Shown here in pieces: positions 17,229 through 25,728 of a DNA stretch of 64,000 bases; positions within the stretch are counted from its first letter, which is position 1; every line of letters begins with the position of its first letter. Both the position numbers and the translations under genes were made by a program. The notes beneath the pieces are model-generated. The model had not been told where the DNA came from. It worked only from the letters and a program-made list of their open reading frames with translations, and did no database searches. Where the stretch lies: NCBI RefSeq assembly GCF_007559435.1, contig NZ_VMBP01000006.1, positions 62,001-126,000 on the forward strand. The letters are read 5' to 3'. Source of the DNA: Ancylobacter moscoviensis (GTDB lineage Bacteria; Pseudomonadota; Alphaproteobacteria; Rhizobiales; Xanthobacteraceae).

Positions 17229-17408
17229 CTAATGGAGGGTCGCGTCCTTCAAACGTGTGATCTCGTCCTTGAGATGCAGCTTGCGCCGCTTGAGGTCGGC
17301 GATGCGTGAATCGTCGGCCGCGGGACGAGCAACCTCTTCCCGTAGTTCCTTCTCCAATGCCTGGTGACGTCGTTCCAACTCCGCAACATGCGCCTGCATG
17401 GACATGGA
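17229..17408 (-). CDS. DUF465 / YdcH family small helical protein (copy 1)
   Basis: 59 residues, MSMQAHVAELERRHQALEKE at the start and RIADLKRRKLHLKDEITRLK at the end. This is the DUF465 (YdcH) pattern: two antiparallel helices with a LKRRKLxLKDEI signature. Function unknown in most bacteria. I chose the ATG at 17408, because GGGAGA sits about eight bases upstream, over a longer reading that begins 33 bases earlier. It lies divergent from a second DUF465 gene at 17645. Confidence 0.88.
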   Translation of the reverse strand, partial: SMSMQAHVAELERRHQALEKELREEVARPAADDSRIADLKRRKLHLKDEITRLKDATLH

Positions 17409-17644
17409 CAGTATCTCCCTGTCTTTCGAAGTGAACGTCATCAGTCTGTCACGGGTAGATCGGGCTGTCGACGAATCGATGCGCTGCAGTGCAACATGGC
17501 AGCGGGGCGTCCTGGCGCGTCACGGCAGGGCTGCAGACCATGTGTCGGCGGGCGCTGTTGCAGCCGGTCGCGAGGACGGCGATACTCCGTCCCTGCTCCC
17601 GCGCAAGCCGGGGCGAGTCGGGGTTTGGGTCGAGCGTTTGGCAC

Positions 17645-17851
17645 ATGACGGCAGATGAGGAACGCGAGCTCCTGGCGCTACTTGAGCGCCTGCGGCAGGA
17701 ACATCGCGATCTGGATGTGGCGATCGAGACGCTGCAGGAAATGCCGGGTAACGACCAGTTGCAGCTCGCGCGCTTCAAGAAGCGCAAGCTGATGCTGAAG
17801 GACCGTATCGGCTATATCGAGGATCAGATCTGCCCCGACATCATCGCCTGA
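17645..17851 (+). CDS. DUF465 / YdcH family small helical protein (copy 2)
   Basis: 68 residues, MTADEERELLALLERLRQEH then DVAIETLQEMPGNDQ and LARFKKRKLMLKDRIGYIED. The RFKKRKLMLKDRI block is the DUF465 signature, parallel to KRRKLHLKDEI in the divergent copy. It is predicted to be all-helical and cytoplasmic. The ribosome binding site is weak. The 236-base gap between the two start codons holds no other gene and should contain both promoters. Confidence 0.85.
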   Translation: MTADEERELLALLERLRQEHRDLDVAIETLQEMPGNDQLQLARFKKRKLMLKDRIGYIEDQICPDIIA

Positions 17852-17902
17852 CAGGGCGATGGGAAGCTCCCGGCGCGGGCGCCGGGAGCCGTGGCAATCC
17901 AC

Positions 17903-18388
17903 TCAGAACTGCGTGAGCAGCACGTCGGCGTTGGTCTTGTCGGCCTTGCTCGGCACGTCCTCGACATTGAGGACCTTCACCTCGCCGTCCTCGACCAGCA
18001 TCGAGTAACGCTTGGAGCGCAGGCCGAGACCGGCGCCGGAAGCGTCGAGGTCGAGGCCGATGGCCTTGGCGAACTCGCCGTTGCCGTCCGACAGGAAGAG
18101 GATCTTGTCGCCGGCGTTCGAGGCCTTCTGCCAGGCTTCCATGACGAAGGGATCGTTGACCGCCGTCACCGCGATGGTGCTGACGCCCTTGGCGAGGATC
18201 TCATCGGCGCGGGCGATGAAGCTCGGCAGGTGGTTCTTGTGGCAGGTGGGCGTAAAGGCGCCCGGCACGGCGAACAGGACGACCTTCTTGCCGGTGAAGA
18301 TGTCTTCGGTGGTCTTCGGCACCGGGCCGTCCGCGGTGGCGACGCGGAAGGTGGCGCTCGGCAGCTGGTCGCCGACCTTGATCGTCAT
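17903..18388 (-). CDS. Peroxiredoxin, Prx5-type with a single cysteine
   Basis: A thiol peroxidase that reduces peroxides. 161 residues starting MTIKVGDQLPSATFRV. The peroxidatic cysteine is C49 in VPGAFTPTCHKNHLP, the Prx5 signature. No second cysteine is present, so resolution should come from glutathione/glutaredoxin or another thiol, as in 1-Cys Prx5 enzymes. SKRYSMLVEDGEVKVLNVED near 125-145 is typical of the C-terminal half. The ATG at 18388 has AAGGA seven to eight bases upstream and is preferred over an ATG six bases earlier. Confidence 0.94.
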   Translation of the reverse strand: MTIKVGDQLPSATFRVATADGPVPKTTEDIFTGKKVVLFAVPGAFTPTCHKNHLPSFIARADEILAKGVSTIAVTAVNDPFVMEAWQKASNAGDKILFLSDGNGEFAKAIGLDLDASGAGLGLRSKRYSMLVEDGEVKVLNVEDVPSKADKTNADVLLTQF

Positions 18389-18522
18389 GGGCATTTCCTT
18401 TCATACGCTGGAAAGCGGTTGGGAACGGTGCCCGCCGCCAGCTCGCGCGCACGGAGCCCGCCGCGACCGGCGGGCCCGGTCGCGGGGTAGAATAGTCATT
18501 TCCCGCGTGTCGGGAAGCGGCT

Positions 18523-19437
18523 TCAGCGTGCGGAAAGAGGGGCGTCCACCTCGACGGCGCGGTTGCCGTCGACCAGGGTGAAACGCAGCTTGGTCGCGGC
18601 GATATCGGCACCTTTCGGCACGCCGTCCACCGGCAGCACGAAGACCGTGCGCCCGTCCGGCCCGGTCTCGCGGCTCGGCAGCGGCAGGGCCCAGTCCTCG
18701 TTCGGGCCCTCGACGAAAAGATCGGCTTTCGCGGCGTCGGCGACGTGGGCCTCGATGTGGATCGAAGGGCCGTCCCCGCCTTCGCGCAGCTCCGCGGAGG
18801 CGATTGCCGGCTCGCCGGCGGCGCCGATCTGCGTCGTGCGCGGGACCGTGGCGAGGGCATTGACCAGCATCGGCGGTGAGGGGGCCGCGCCGTCCGACGG
18901 CACGTCGAGGGTCAGTGAGGCGCTGGCCGGCTGGCAGATCTTCTCGCAGACGGCGAAGTCGAGGTTCAGCCGCAGCTCGACCGGCTTGCCCGCGTCGCGC
19001 GGGATGACGCGGAACGGGATCACCACGTCCCTCTTGTAGCCGATGGAGAAGGAGCCGCCGTCGTCGAAGCGCACCGGCGCCGGCCACAAAACCTCGATGT
19101 TCTCGACGTTCTGCGAGCCGCTCCAGTCGAAATGCGGCGGTACGCCGCTGTCGCCGGGGTAGCGCCAGTAGGTCTTCCAGCCGGGCGTGAGGCGGATTTC
19201 GACGCCGCCGGTCACGGCCTTGCCGTCGGGCGCGCCGGCAACGAGCCTGACCGCCGTGCCGACCGGCGAGGACCAGTCCGACATCAATTCGGCGCGCGCC
19301 GCTCCCGCCCCGATAAACGGAACAGCGGCGAGGGCGCAGAAGGCGGCGAGGCGCAGGTCCGAACGCAGATCCGAAATCATGCCCAATGCCGTAGCGTTTC
19401 CCGGTGCATTGCGAAAGCGGCGGCGGCGCACTTTCAT
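18523..19437 (-). CDS. Secreted protein with DsbD N-terminal-like (DsbC/DsbD-type) domain
   Basis: 304 residues. A basic N-terminus ([10 protein letters not shown]) and a hydrophobic stretch ([19 protein letters not shown]) form a signal region. The mature protein shows the DsbD-alpha-like immunoglobulin fold: [22 protein letters not shown] near 80-100, [18 protein letters not shown], then [20 protein letters not shown] near 155-175. The CEKIC pair matches the redox cysteines of DsbD-alpha. No DsbD membrane or thioredoxin part is attached, so an interacting electron donor must be encoded elsewhere. GGAGG seven bases before ATG 19437 fixes the start. It partly faces yqgE, which is divergent. 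Confidence 0.85.
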   Translation of the reverse strand: MKVRRRRFRNAPGNATALGMISDLRSDLRLAAFCALAAVPFIGAGAARAELMSDWSSPVGTAVRLVAGAPDGKAVTGGVEIRLTPGWKTYWRYPGDSGVPPHFDWSGSQNVENIEVLWPAPVRFDDGGSFSIGYKRDVVIPFRVIPRDAGKPVELRLNLDFAVCEKICQPASASLTLDVPSDGAAPSPPMLVNALATVPRTTQIGAAGEPAIASAELREGGDGPSIHIEAHVADAAKADLFVEGPNEDWALPLPSRETGPDGRTVFVLPVDGVPKGADIAATKLRFTLVDGNRAVEVDAPLSAR

Positions 19438-19515
19438 GTGAGGGCCTCCATACGGTTGTCCGCCTACGCCGGAAGCGGGCTTGAAAATGCGCCGATGGGG
19501 TTTACGCTTCCTTGT

Positions 19516-20142
19516 ATGTGGATCGGACGAGAGCGCCGCACGGGTTCCGGCGGCAATTCGGGCGGGACCTTTCTCGATGGGCAGATGCTGGTCGCCATGC
19601 CCGGCATGCGCGACGAGCGGTTTGCCCGCGCGGTCATCTATCTGTGCGCGCATTCGGCGGAAGGGGCGATGGGCATCATCGTCAACCAGCCGGCGCATCA
19701 CATCAATTTCACCGACCTCCTGGTGCAGCTCGACGTCATCCCGCAGGACGAGCGCATCAGCCTGCCGCACAGCGCGGAGGGCGTGAAAGTGCTGCGCGGC
19801 GGCCCGGTGGAGACCGGACGCGGCTTCGTGCTGCACAGCGCCGATTTCTTCATCCAGGATTCGACCCTGCCGATCGATGACGGCATCTGCCTGACGGCGA
19901 CGCTCGACATCCTCAAGGCCATCGCCACCGGCGGCGGCCCCGCCAGCGCGGTGCTGGCGCTCGGCTATGCGGGATGGGCGCCGGGGCAGCTGGAGAACGA
20001 AATCCAGCAGAATGGCTGGCTGCACTGCCCGGCCGACCGCGGGCTGGTGTTCGACGCCGAGGCGGGGGCGAAATACGATCTTGCCTTGCGCAAGATCGGC
20101 ATCGATCCGGGTATGCTGTCCTCGGATGCCGGCCACGCCTGA
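19516..20142 (+). CDS. YqgE/AlgH family protein (DUF179)
   Basis: 208 residues. The DUF179 domain is evident in [21 protein letters not shown] at the start, [36 protein letters not shown] near 90, and [20 protein letters not shown] near 150. Function is uncertain: AlgH was linked to alginate regulation in Pseudomonas, but the family is widespread. The start is not settled. ATG 19516 is used here, and an in-frame ATG at 19495 would add seven residues. It diverges from the DsbD-N-like gene. Confidence 0.9.
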   Translation: MWIGRERRTGSGGNSGGTFLDGQMLVAMPGMRDERFARAVIYLCAHSAEGAMGIIVNQPAHHINFTDLLVQLDVIPQDERISLPHSAEGVKVLRGGPVETGRGFVLHSADFFIQDSTLPIDDGICLTATLDILKAIATGGGPASAVLALGYAGWAPGQLENEIQQNGWLHCPADRGLVFDAEAGAKYDLALRKIGIDPGMLSSDAGHA

Positions 20143-20199
20143 GGGGTGGGGCCGGCGGTTCGGGGATGCCCTCCGCCCAGGATCAGGCGGAAAATCCGG

Positions 20200-23100
20200 T
20201 CAGCTGGACGACGCGGGGCTCGAGGCGGCGGTGTCCGCCGCCGGCGTTGCGGCCGGCCTGGCGGTGGGGGCCCGCGCCGTCGGCGCTTCCGCGCTCGCCG
20301 CCGGTTTGCCGGCAGCGGTCTGCGAGGCCTGCCGGGCCAGCCTTTGCGGCTGTGCGGCCGGCGCGGCCGCGCTCTGCATGCCGGCAGTCTGTGCCGCTTC
20401 GGAGCCCTCGGTTGCCGCGGCCGCCTTCTCGTGCGGCGCGGCGGCGTTCTCGGCCGGCTTCGATGCGCCGAGGCCGGCGACGGCCCGCGCACCGCGCGAC
20501 AGCTGACGTCCGCGTTCCAGCAGCGAGGCGGGGGCCTGCTCGGGCTGGAGGCGCTTGCGCGCATCGTCGGCGCTCATCGGTTCGCCGAACAGCCGCCCCT
20601 GCCCGTAACGGCAGCCAAGCTTGGCGAGCGCGGCGGCGACCTGTTCGGTCTCGATGCCCTCGGCGATGATGTCCATGCCGAGGTCATGCGCCATGTTGAT
20701 GATGGTGCGCAGGATGATCGGACGCTGGGTCTTGTTGCCGGCGCGGCCGAGCGCCTTCATGAAGGTGCGGTCGACCTTGATGCTGTCGAACGGGAAGCGC
20801 TGGAGATAGGCCAGCGAGGAATAGCCGGTGCCGAAATCGTCCAGCGTCAGCCCGGCGCCGAGTTCGCGCATGCGCAGGAGGATCTGCGAGGCGTATTCCG
20901 GGTTCTCCATGGCGAGCGTCTCGGAAAGCTCGAGCTTGAGCGTGCCGGGGGCCACGACATTGCGGGCGAGGACCGCCTTGAGGTCCTGCAGCAGGTCGTG
21001 GCGCAGCATGTGTCGCGAGGAGATGTTGACCGAGACGAAGATCGGATCGCCGCGCAGGCTGCGCTGCCACACGCCGAGCTGGCGGGCGGCGGTGTCGAGC
21101 ACGAAGAGGCCGATATCGACGGTGAGGCCGGTATCCTCGGCGATGCCGATGAAATCGTCAGGGCCGAGCAGGCCGAGGGTCGGATGCTGCCAGCGCACCA
21201 TGGCCTCGAAGCCGGCGATGTTGCGCGAGGTCAGATCGACCACCGGCTGGTAGACGACGCTGATCTCGTTGCGCTCCAGCGCCTGGCGCAGGTCCGTCTC
21301 CATGGTGAGGCGGTCGAGCTTGTGGGTGCGCATCGACGGCCGGAACACCTCGATGCGGTCGCCGCCGACGCGCTTGGCGAAATACATCGCCAGTTCCGCG
21401 TCCTTCAGCATCTCGGACGGCGTGCGCTTCTGCCCGTCGGCGAGCAGCAGGCCGATCGAGGCGGTGATGAAGATCTCGCGGTCGCCGAAGGTGATGGGCG
21501 CGCGCAGGGTCCGGCGCAGCGTGTCGGCGAAGGCGGTGATGCGCTCGGGATCGCGCTCGGAGAGCAGGATCAGCGCGAAATGGTCGCTGCCCAGGCGAGC
21601 GAGCGTGTCCTGCTGTTTGACGAGGCGCATCAGGCGCCGGGCAACGGTGAGCAGGATGGAGTCGCCGGCCGGCATGCCGAGGCTGGCGTTGACCTGCTTG
21701 AAGCGGTCGAGATCGATCAGCATCACCGTCGGGCGGATCTGCTCGTCGGTGCGCGCGAGCCCGTTGGCGGCGGAGAGGCGGTCGAGGAACAGCTCGCGGT
21801 TGGGCAGGCCGGTGAGGTTGTCGTGCACGGCGTCGTGCAGCATGCGCTCTTCGGCGGTACGGGTGTCGGTGACGTCCGACAGCGTGCCGATGCAGCGCAC
21901 CACCTCGCCATCGGTGCCGACCACCGGCCGGGCACGCAGGTTGAACCACAGATAGTGGCCGTCATGCGCGCGCAGACGGAAATCCTGGTCGATGCGCCCG
22001 CGCCGCTGGTCGAGCAGCCCGTCCAGCGTGGCGCGGAAGCGGTCACGGTCGCCGGGATGGATGATGTCGAGCCAGCCGGCGGCCTCGGTCTCCAGCGTGC
22101 CCTGCTTGAGGCCCAGCATGTGCTCGGCCTCGGGGCTGACATGGATGCGGTCGGTGTCGACGTCCCAGTCCCACACGATATCGCCCGAGCCGGCGACGGC
22201 CAGCGCCCGGCGCTCCAGTTCCTGCGCGCTGCCGGCCACCGAGCCGATGCCGGCGAAGGCGTGCTGCATGACGGTGAAGCCGATCAGCATGACGATGAGC
22301 ACGAGGCCGCCGAGCAGGGCGGGGGCCACGAGATCGTTGCCGATGCGGCCGGAGACCGCCATGCCGGCCGTGATCACCCACACGACCAGCAGGAACAGGG
22401 TCGGGATGATCAGCACGGCGCGGTCGTAGCGGTGCAGCGCGAGCCACATCACCACGCCGAAGCCCATGAAGGAGACGACGAGCAGGGAGGGGCGGGCGAT
22501 GCCGGCCGCCGCCGAAGGGTCGAGCAGCGCGAGGCCGACGATGGCGGCGAGGAAGACCAGCCAGCCGGCGGTGACATGCGCGTAGCGCACGTGCCATCGG
22601 TTGAGGTTGAGATAGGCGAAGAGGAACACCACCAGCGTCGCGGCGAGGATCGCCTCGCCCGCCGCGCGCCAGAATTGCTGGGCCAGCGGCGAGATGCCGA
22701 ACACCTTCGACCAGAAGCCGAAATCGAGGCCGATATAGCCGAGCACCGCCCAGGCGAGCGCCGCCGCCGCCGGGAACATCGCGCTGCCCTTCACCACGAA
22801 CAGGATGGTGAGGAACAGCGCCAGAAGGCCGGCGATGCCGATGACGATGCCGTTGTAGAGCGTGAAGGAGTTGACCTTGTCCTTGTAGGCTTCGGGCTCC
22901 CACAGATAGAGCTGCGGCAGGCCGCCGTCACCGAGTTCGGCCACCAGCGTCACGGTGGTGCCGGGGTCGAGGGTGATCAGGAACACGTCGGCGTCGGGGG
23001 CGTTCTGCCGCTCCGGGCGGAAGCCCTGGCTCGCCGTGACGTTGAGGATGCGGCGGTTGCCGAGATCCGGCCAGAAGACGCCGGAGCCGACCATGCGGTA

Positions 23101-23475
23101 GTGCGGCGCCACGATCAGCCGGTCGACCTGCTCGTCGGTGTTGTTGGCAAGGGCGAAGATCGCCCATTTGCTGCCGTCCGGCCCGGGGGCGACGGAGCGC
23201 ACCTCGATGCGGCGGACGATGCCGTCCGCGCCGGGCACGGTGGAAACCTGAATGCGGTCGGTCTCGCTGGTGCGCCGCTCCAGCGCCGGGGCGAGGTCGA
23301 CGACCAGCGCGTCGAGCCGGATGGCCACCGCTTCCAGCGCCATGGCGCGCGGGGCGCCGAGCAGCAGCGTCGCGAACAGCAGGGCCGCCATCACCGCGAA
23401 AAGCCGGGCCGGGGCCAGCCGGCAGGACGCGGGACGCAGCAGATTCCACGACGATACTGGACGGACGATGGCCAA
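20200..23475 (-). CDS. Membrane sensor with PAS, degenerate GGDEF and EAL domains (putative c-di-GMP phosphodiesterase)
   Basis: 1091 residues. A signal/anchor segment at 25-45 is followed by a periplasmic region to about 200 and a set of membrane helices at about 205-410 (LYNGIVIGIAGLLALFLTIL and more), resembling 7TMR-DISM receptors. PAS follows at about 425-535 (SGDIVWDWDVDTDRIHV). The GGDEF domain (545-705) keeps LIDLDRFKQVN but its signature is GSDHF near residue 628, so diguanylate cyclase activity is unlikely. The EAL domain (730-970) has EAM in GFEAMVRWQHP near 755, plus NISSRHM, LDDFGTGYSSLAYL near 877, KVDRTFM and EGIET, so hydrolysis of c-di-GMP is plausible. The last 120 residues are an Ala/Pro-rich tail. 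Confidence 0.92.
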   Translation of the reverse strand: MAIVRPVSSWNLLRPASCRLAPARLFAVMAALLFATLLLGAPRAMALEAVAIRLDALVVDLAPALERRTSETDRIQVSTVPGADGIVRRIEVRSVAPGPDGSKWAIFALANNTDEQVDRLIVAPHYRMVGSGVFWPDLGNRRILNVTASQGFRPERQNAPDADVFLITLDPGTTVTLVAELGDGGLPQLYLWEPEAYKDKVNSFTLYNGIVIGIAGLLALFLTILFVVKGSAMFPAAAALAWAVLGYIGLDFGFWSKVFGISPLAQQFWRAAGEAILAATLVVFLFAYLNLNRWHVRYAHVTAGWLVFLAAIVGLALLDPSAAAGIARPSLLVVSFMGFGVVMWLALHRYDRAVLIIPTLFLLVVWVITAGMAVSGRIGNDLVAPALLGGLVLIVMLIGFTVMQHAFAGIGSVAGSAQELERRALAVAGSGDIVWDWDVDTDRIHVSPEAEHMLGLKQGTLETEAAGWLDIIHPGDRDRFRATLDGLLDQRRGRIDQDFRLRAHDGHYLWFNLRARPVVGTDGEVVRCIGTLSDVTDTRTAEERMLHDAVHDNLTGLPNRELFLDRLSAANGLARTDEQIRPTVMLIDLDRFKQVNASLGMPAGDSILLTVARRLMRLVKQQDTLARLGSDHFALILLSERDPERITAFADTLRRTLRAPITFGDREIFITASIGLLLADGQKRTPSEMLKDAELAMYFAKRVGGDRIEVFRPSMRTHKLDRLTMETDLRQALERNEISVVYQPVVDLTSRNIAGFEAMVRWQHPTLGLLGPDDFIGIAEDTGLTVDIGLFVLDTAARQLGVWQRSLRGDPIFVSVNISSRHMLRHDLLQDLKAVLARNVVAPGTLKLELSETLAMENPEYASQILLRMRELGAGLTLDDFGTGYSSLAYLQRFPFDSIKVDRTFMKALGRAGNKTQRPIILRTIINMAHDLGMDIIAEGIETEQVAAALAKLGCRYGQGRLFGEPMSADDARKRLQPEQAPASLLERGRQLSRGARAVAGLGASKPAENAAAPHEKAAAATEGSEAAQTAGMQSAAAPAAQPQRLARQASQTAAGKPAASAEAPTARAPTARPAATPAADTAASSPASSS

Positions 23476-23671
23476 GCGAATTCCTCAGATACTGCCTGGA
23501 AGGCCGCACCACCGGCTCCCCCACGGCGACGCGGCCACGATGAGTAACGGCGGGACGCGGCCGGAGCAAGGCGTGGCGTCTATCGTCAATGAACGCCGAT
23601 TTTTCCCGCCGCGGATACCGTGATGCTAATCGACTGAAATTGGGTCGTTATTTGGACCATACCGGCGGCGG

Positions 23672-24760
23672 CTACAGCAACTGTCCGGGCGACCAGATTT
23701 TGAGCCGGGCCTGCGCCTGCGCGCGCTCTTCAGGCGTGAGATCGGCGACGAGCTTGTCGAGCATGGAATCATCGAGCTTCTGGGCCTTGGCGGCGAGGTG
23801 CCACGCGGCGGCCGCAATAATGTCCTTCGGCACGCCGCGGCCAGCAGAAAGGATGCGGGCATAGCGGTTCTGGGCGATGGCGTTGCCTCCCAGCGCCGCC
23901 TTGCGGAACAGCTCGGCGGCGCGCTCCTCGTCCTTGGGCACGCCAGTGCCGTTGAAGATGATGATGGCGAGCTCGGTGGTGGCGACCGGATTGCCCAGCT
24001 CGCTCGCCCGCTGCAACAGCCGCGCGGCCTCGATGGGGTCCTTGGGCAGGCCGTTGCCGTCGCGATAGAGCGTCGCCAGCGCGTAGAGCGCGTCCGGCTG
24101 GTCCTCGTCGGCGGCGCGCCGGAACCAGTCGGCGGCGATGGCCGGCTCCCGGGGCGCGACCTGTCCCTGAAGATAGATGAGGCCGAGATTGTAGGCGGCG
24201 CGCGAGCTGCCGGCTTCCGCCGCCTTGCGGAACATGCCGACCGCCTCGTCCTTGTTGGTCACCGAGGCGGAGGTCATCAGGATGGAGGCGAGGGTGAACA
24301 GGGCGTCGGGATTACCTTTCGCCGCCGCGGCCTCGTACCATTTCTGCGCCGCTGCCGCGTCCTGCCGGACGCCATAGCCCTGCGACAGCAATTCGCCGGC
24401 CAGCACCATGGAGACCGGGTCGCCCTGCTTGTTGGCGCGTTCCACGGCAAGGTCGAGCGCGGTCCGGTAGTGGCCGAGCTGGTAGGCGGCGTAAGCGGGG
24501 TCCGGGGCAGGAGCGGCGGGCTTGGCGGCCTGCGCGGGCTTGGATCCGGTTGCCGGCTGAGCTGCCGGTTTGGCCTGAGCCGCAGGCTTGGCGGGAGCCG
24601 TCGGTTTGGCGGGGCTTGTCGGCTTGGCCGCGTCGGGCTTCGCCGGTGCCGGCGACTGCGCGGCGGCCGGCAGGGCGAGAGCCGTCAGCAGGGCGGTCAG
24701 CAGCGTAATGCCGCCCATCCTCGTGCCGACGATGGCATGGGTGGCGCGTCGGTAGCCCAT
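23672..24760 (-). CDS. Secreted Sel1-repeat (SLR) protein
   Basis: 362 residues. Signal sequence GGITLLTALLTALALPAAAQ, then a roughly 60-residue Ala/Lys/Pro linker with PAKP/PAAQAKPAAQ repeats, then about six Sel1-like helical repeats from residue 90. Examples are AAAQKWYEAAAAKGNPDALF, KDEAVGMFRKAAEAGSSRAA, AADWFRRAADEDQPDALYAL and AAELFRKAALGGNAIAQNRY. Such repeats bind other proteins or polysaccharide-related partners. Its ATG overlaps the stop of the ThiE-like gene by one base (TGATG), so the two are co-translated although functionally unrelated by family. Confidence 0.9.
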   Translation of the reverse strand: MGYRRATHAIVGTRMGGITLLTALLTALALPAAAQSPAPAKPDAAKPTSPAKPTAPAKPAAQAKPAAQPATGSKPAQAAKPAAPAPDPAYAAYQLGHYRTALDLAVERANKQGDPVSMVLAGELLSQGYGVRQDAAAAQKWYEAAAAKGNPDALFTLASILMTSASVTNKDEAVGMFRKAAEAGSSRAAYNLGLIYLQGQVAPREPAIAADWFRRAADEDQPDALYALATLYRDGNGLPKDPIEAARLLQRASELGNPVATTELAIIIFNGTGVPKDEERAAELFRKAALGGNAIAQNRYARILSAGRGVPKDIIAAAAWHLAAKAQKLDDSMLDKLVADLTPEERAQAQARLKIWSPGQLL

Positions 24761-25428
24761 CACGTCTCTCCGCCGGTGGAGAGGCGCTCGGCCAGCGCGT
24801 GGGCGCCGTCCTGCGGGGCGTCGAGCAGAAGGGTGTCGACGGCGATGAAGTCGGCACCGGCCTCGACCAGCGCGTCGACCTCCTCCAGCGTCCGGGCGTA
24901 GCCGACGCAGGGCGGCTCGAAGATCTGCGCCCACCATTCGATGCGCTCCAGTGTCGCCTCGAAGGGTTGCCGGCGGCCGGCGGCGTCGGGTTCGCCGAAC
25001 ATCACATAGTCCGCGCCGCTCTCAGCCGCCGTCATGGCGTCGTGCTTGGTACGCAGCCCGCCGGCCCCGGCGATGCCGTGGGGCCGCAGGGCGGGAAGCG
25101 CACTCTTCAGCGCGGCGATGCCGTCGAGATGCGCGCCATCCGCTTCGGCCGCGCCGGCAAGGGCGGCGTTGCCTTCCACCAGGCAGGCCGCGCCGATTGC
25201 GTGGCTCGCGGCGACGAGCGGCTGCAGCGTTGCCACCGCGTTGTCGCCTTGGGCGGCGGCGCCGGGGCGGATCAGCACGGCAGCGATGTCGGCAAGCTGC
25301 CCTGCGGCACGCAGCTCCTCGGCACGCGCGGCGACGTCGGCGGGCGTCTCCGGGAGAGACACCAGCACATAGAGCCGGGGAGCCGGCCGTGCGGGTTCGG
25401 GATCGTGTCGGGCCGGGGAACGAGCCAT
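24760..25428 (-). CDS. Thiamine phosphate synthase-like protein
   Basis: 222 residues with the ThiE-type TIM barrel. After a short polar leader (MARSPARHDPEPARPAPRLYVL), strands and phosphate-site features appear: AAVLIRPG near 58, ACLVEGNAALAGAAEADGAH near 100, AGAGGLRTKHDAMTAAESGAD near 140-160 and YVMFGEPDA. The GADYVMFG loop is typical. Full ThiE catalytic residues cannot be confirmed, so it may be a paralogue that does not make thiamine phosphate. The start is uncertain: 25428 is used, and an earlier ATG at 25464 is also open. Confidence 0.75.
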   Translation of the reverse strand: MARSPARHDPEPARPAPRLYVLVSLPETPADVAARAEELRAAGQLADIAAVLIRPGAAAQGDNAVATLQPLVAASHAIGAACLVEGNAALAGAAEADGAHLDGIAALKSALPALRPHGIAGAGGLRTKHDAMTAAESGADYVMFGEPDAAGRRQPFEATLERIEWWAQIFEPPCVGYARTLEEVDALVEAGADFIAVDTLLLDAPQDGAHALAERLSTGGET

Positions 25429-25728
25429 CGATGACAAGCCATGTGACGGGACTAGACGAGCCATTCCGCAGGATGGCGGCGAAAGCGCGGCATGCCGCAC
25501 CTGTCTAGAGCCCTTTCCCCGGAGATGGAACCGTTCGGCCGGGAAATGCTCCTGCACGCCGGATGATGAGCGGCCCGGCCGGTACGTGTAGGCTGGCGGT
25601 CGTGCCGCGACAACTTCGCGTTTTCGCGAACGGCTGGCGTCTTATCGCGGGGAAATGCCGGTGATATTGATGTGCCCGGTGCCGAGCGGACCGGTCTGTC
25701 GCCGGGCGTCGCCGCCTGTGGGGGAAAT
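25429..25728. other. Divergent promoter region, no gene seen
   Basis: Exactly 300 bases between the divergent ThiE-like and large secreted-protein genes. It should hold the promoters of both. A short inverted word (CTAGAC/GTCTAG) lies around 25452-25510. I see no credible gene, riboswitch or terminator here. Confidence 0.5.

Noticed and set aside
20146-23547. A 1133-codon open frame on the plus strand
   Set aside because: It is antisense to the PAS/GGDEF/EAL gene, which has clear domain motifs. Long mirror frames are common in GC-rich DNA, and this one is very rich in Arg, His and Gly without any family feature.
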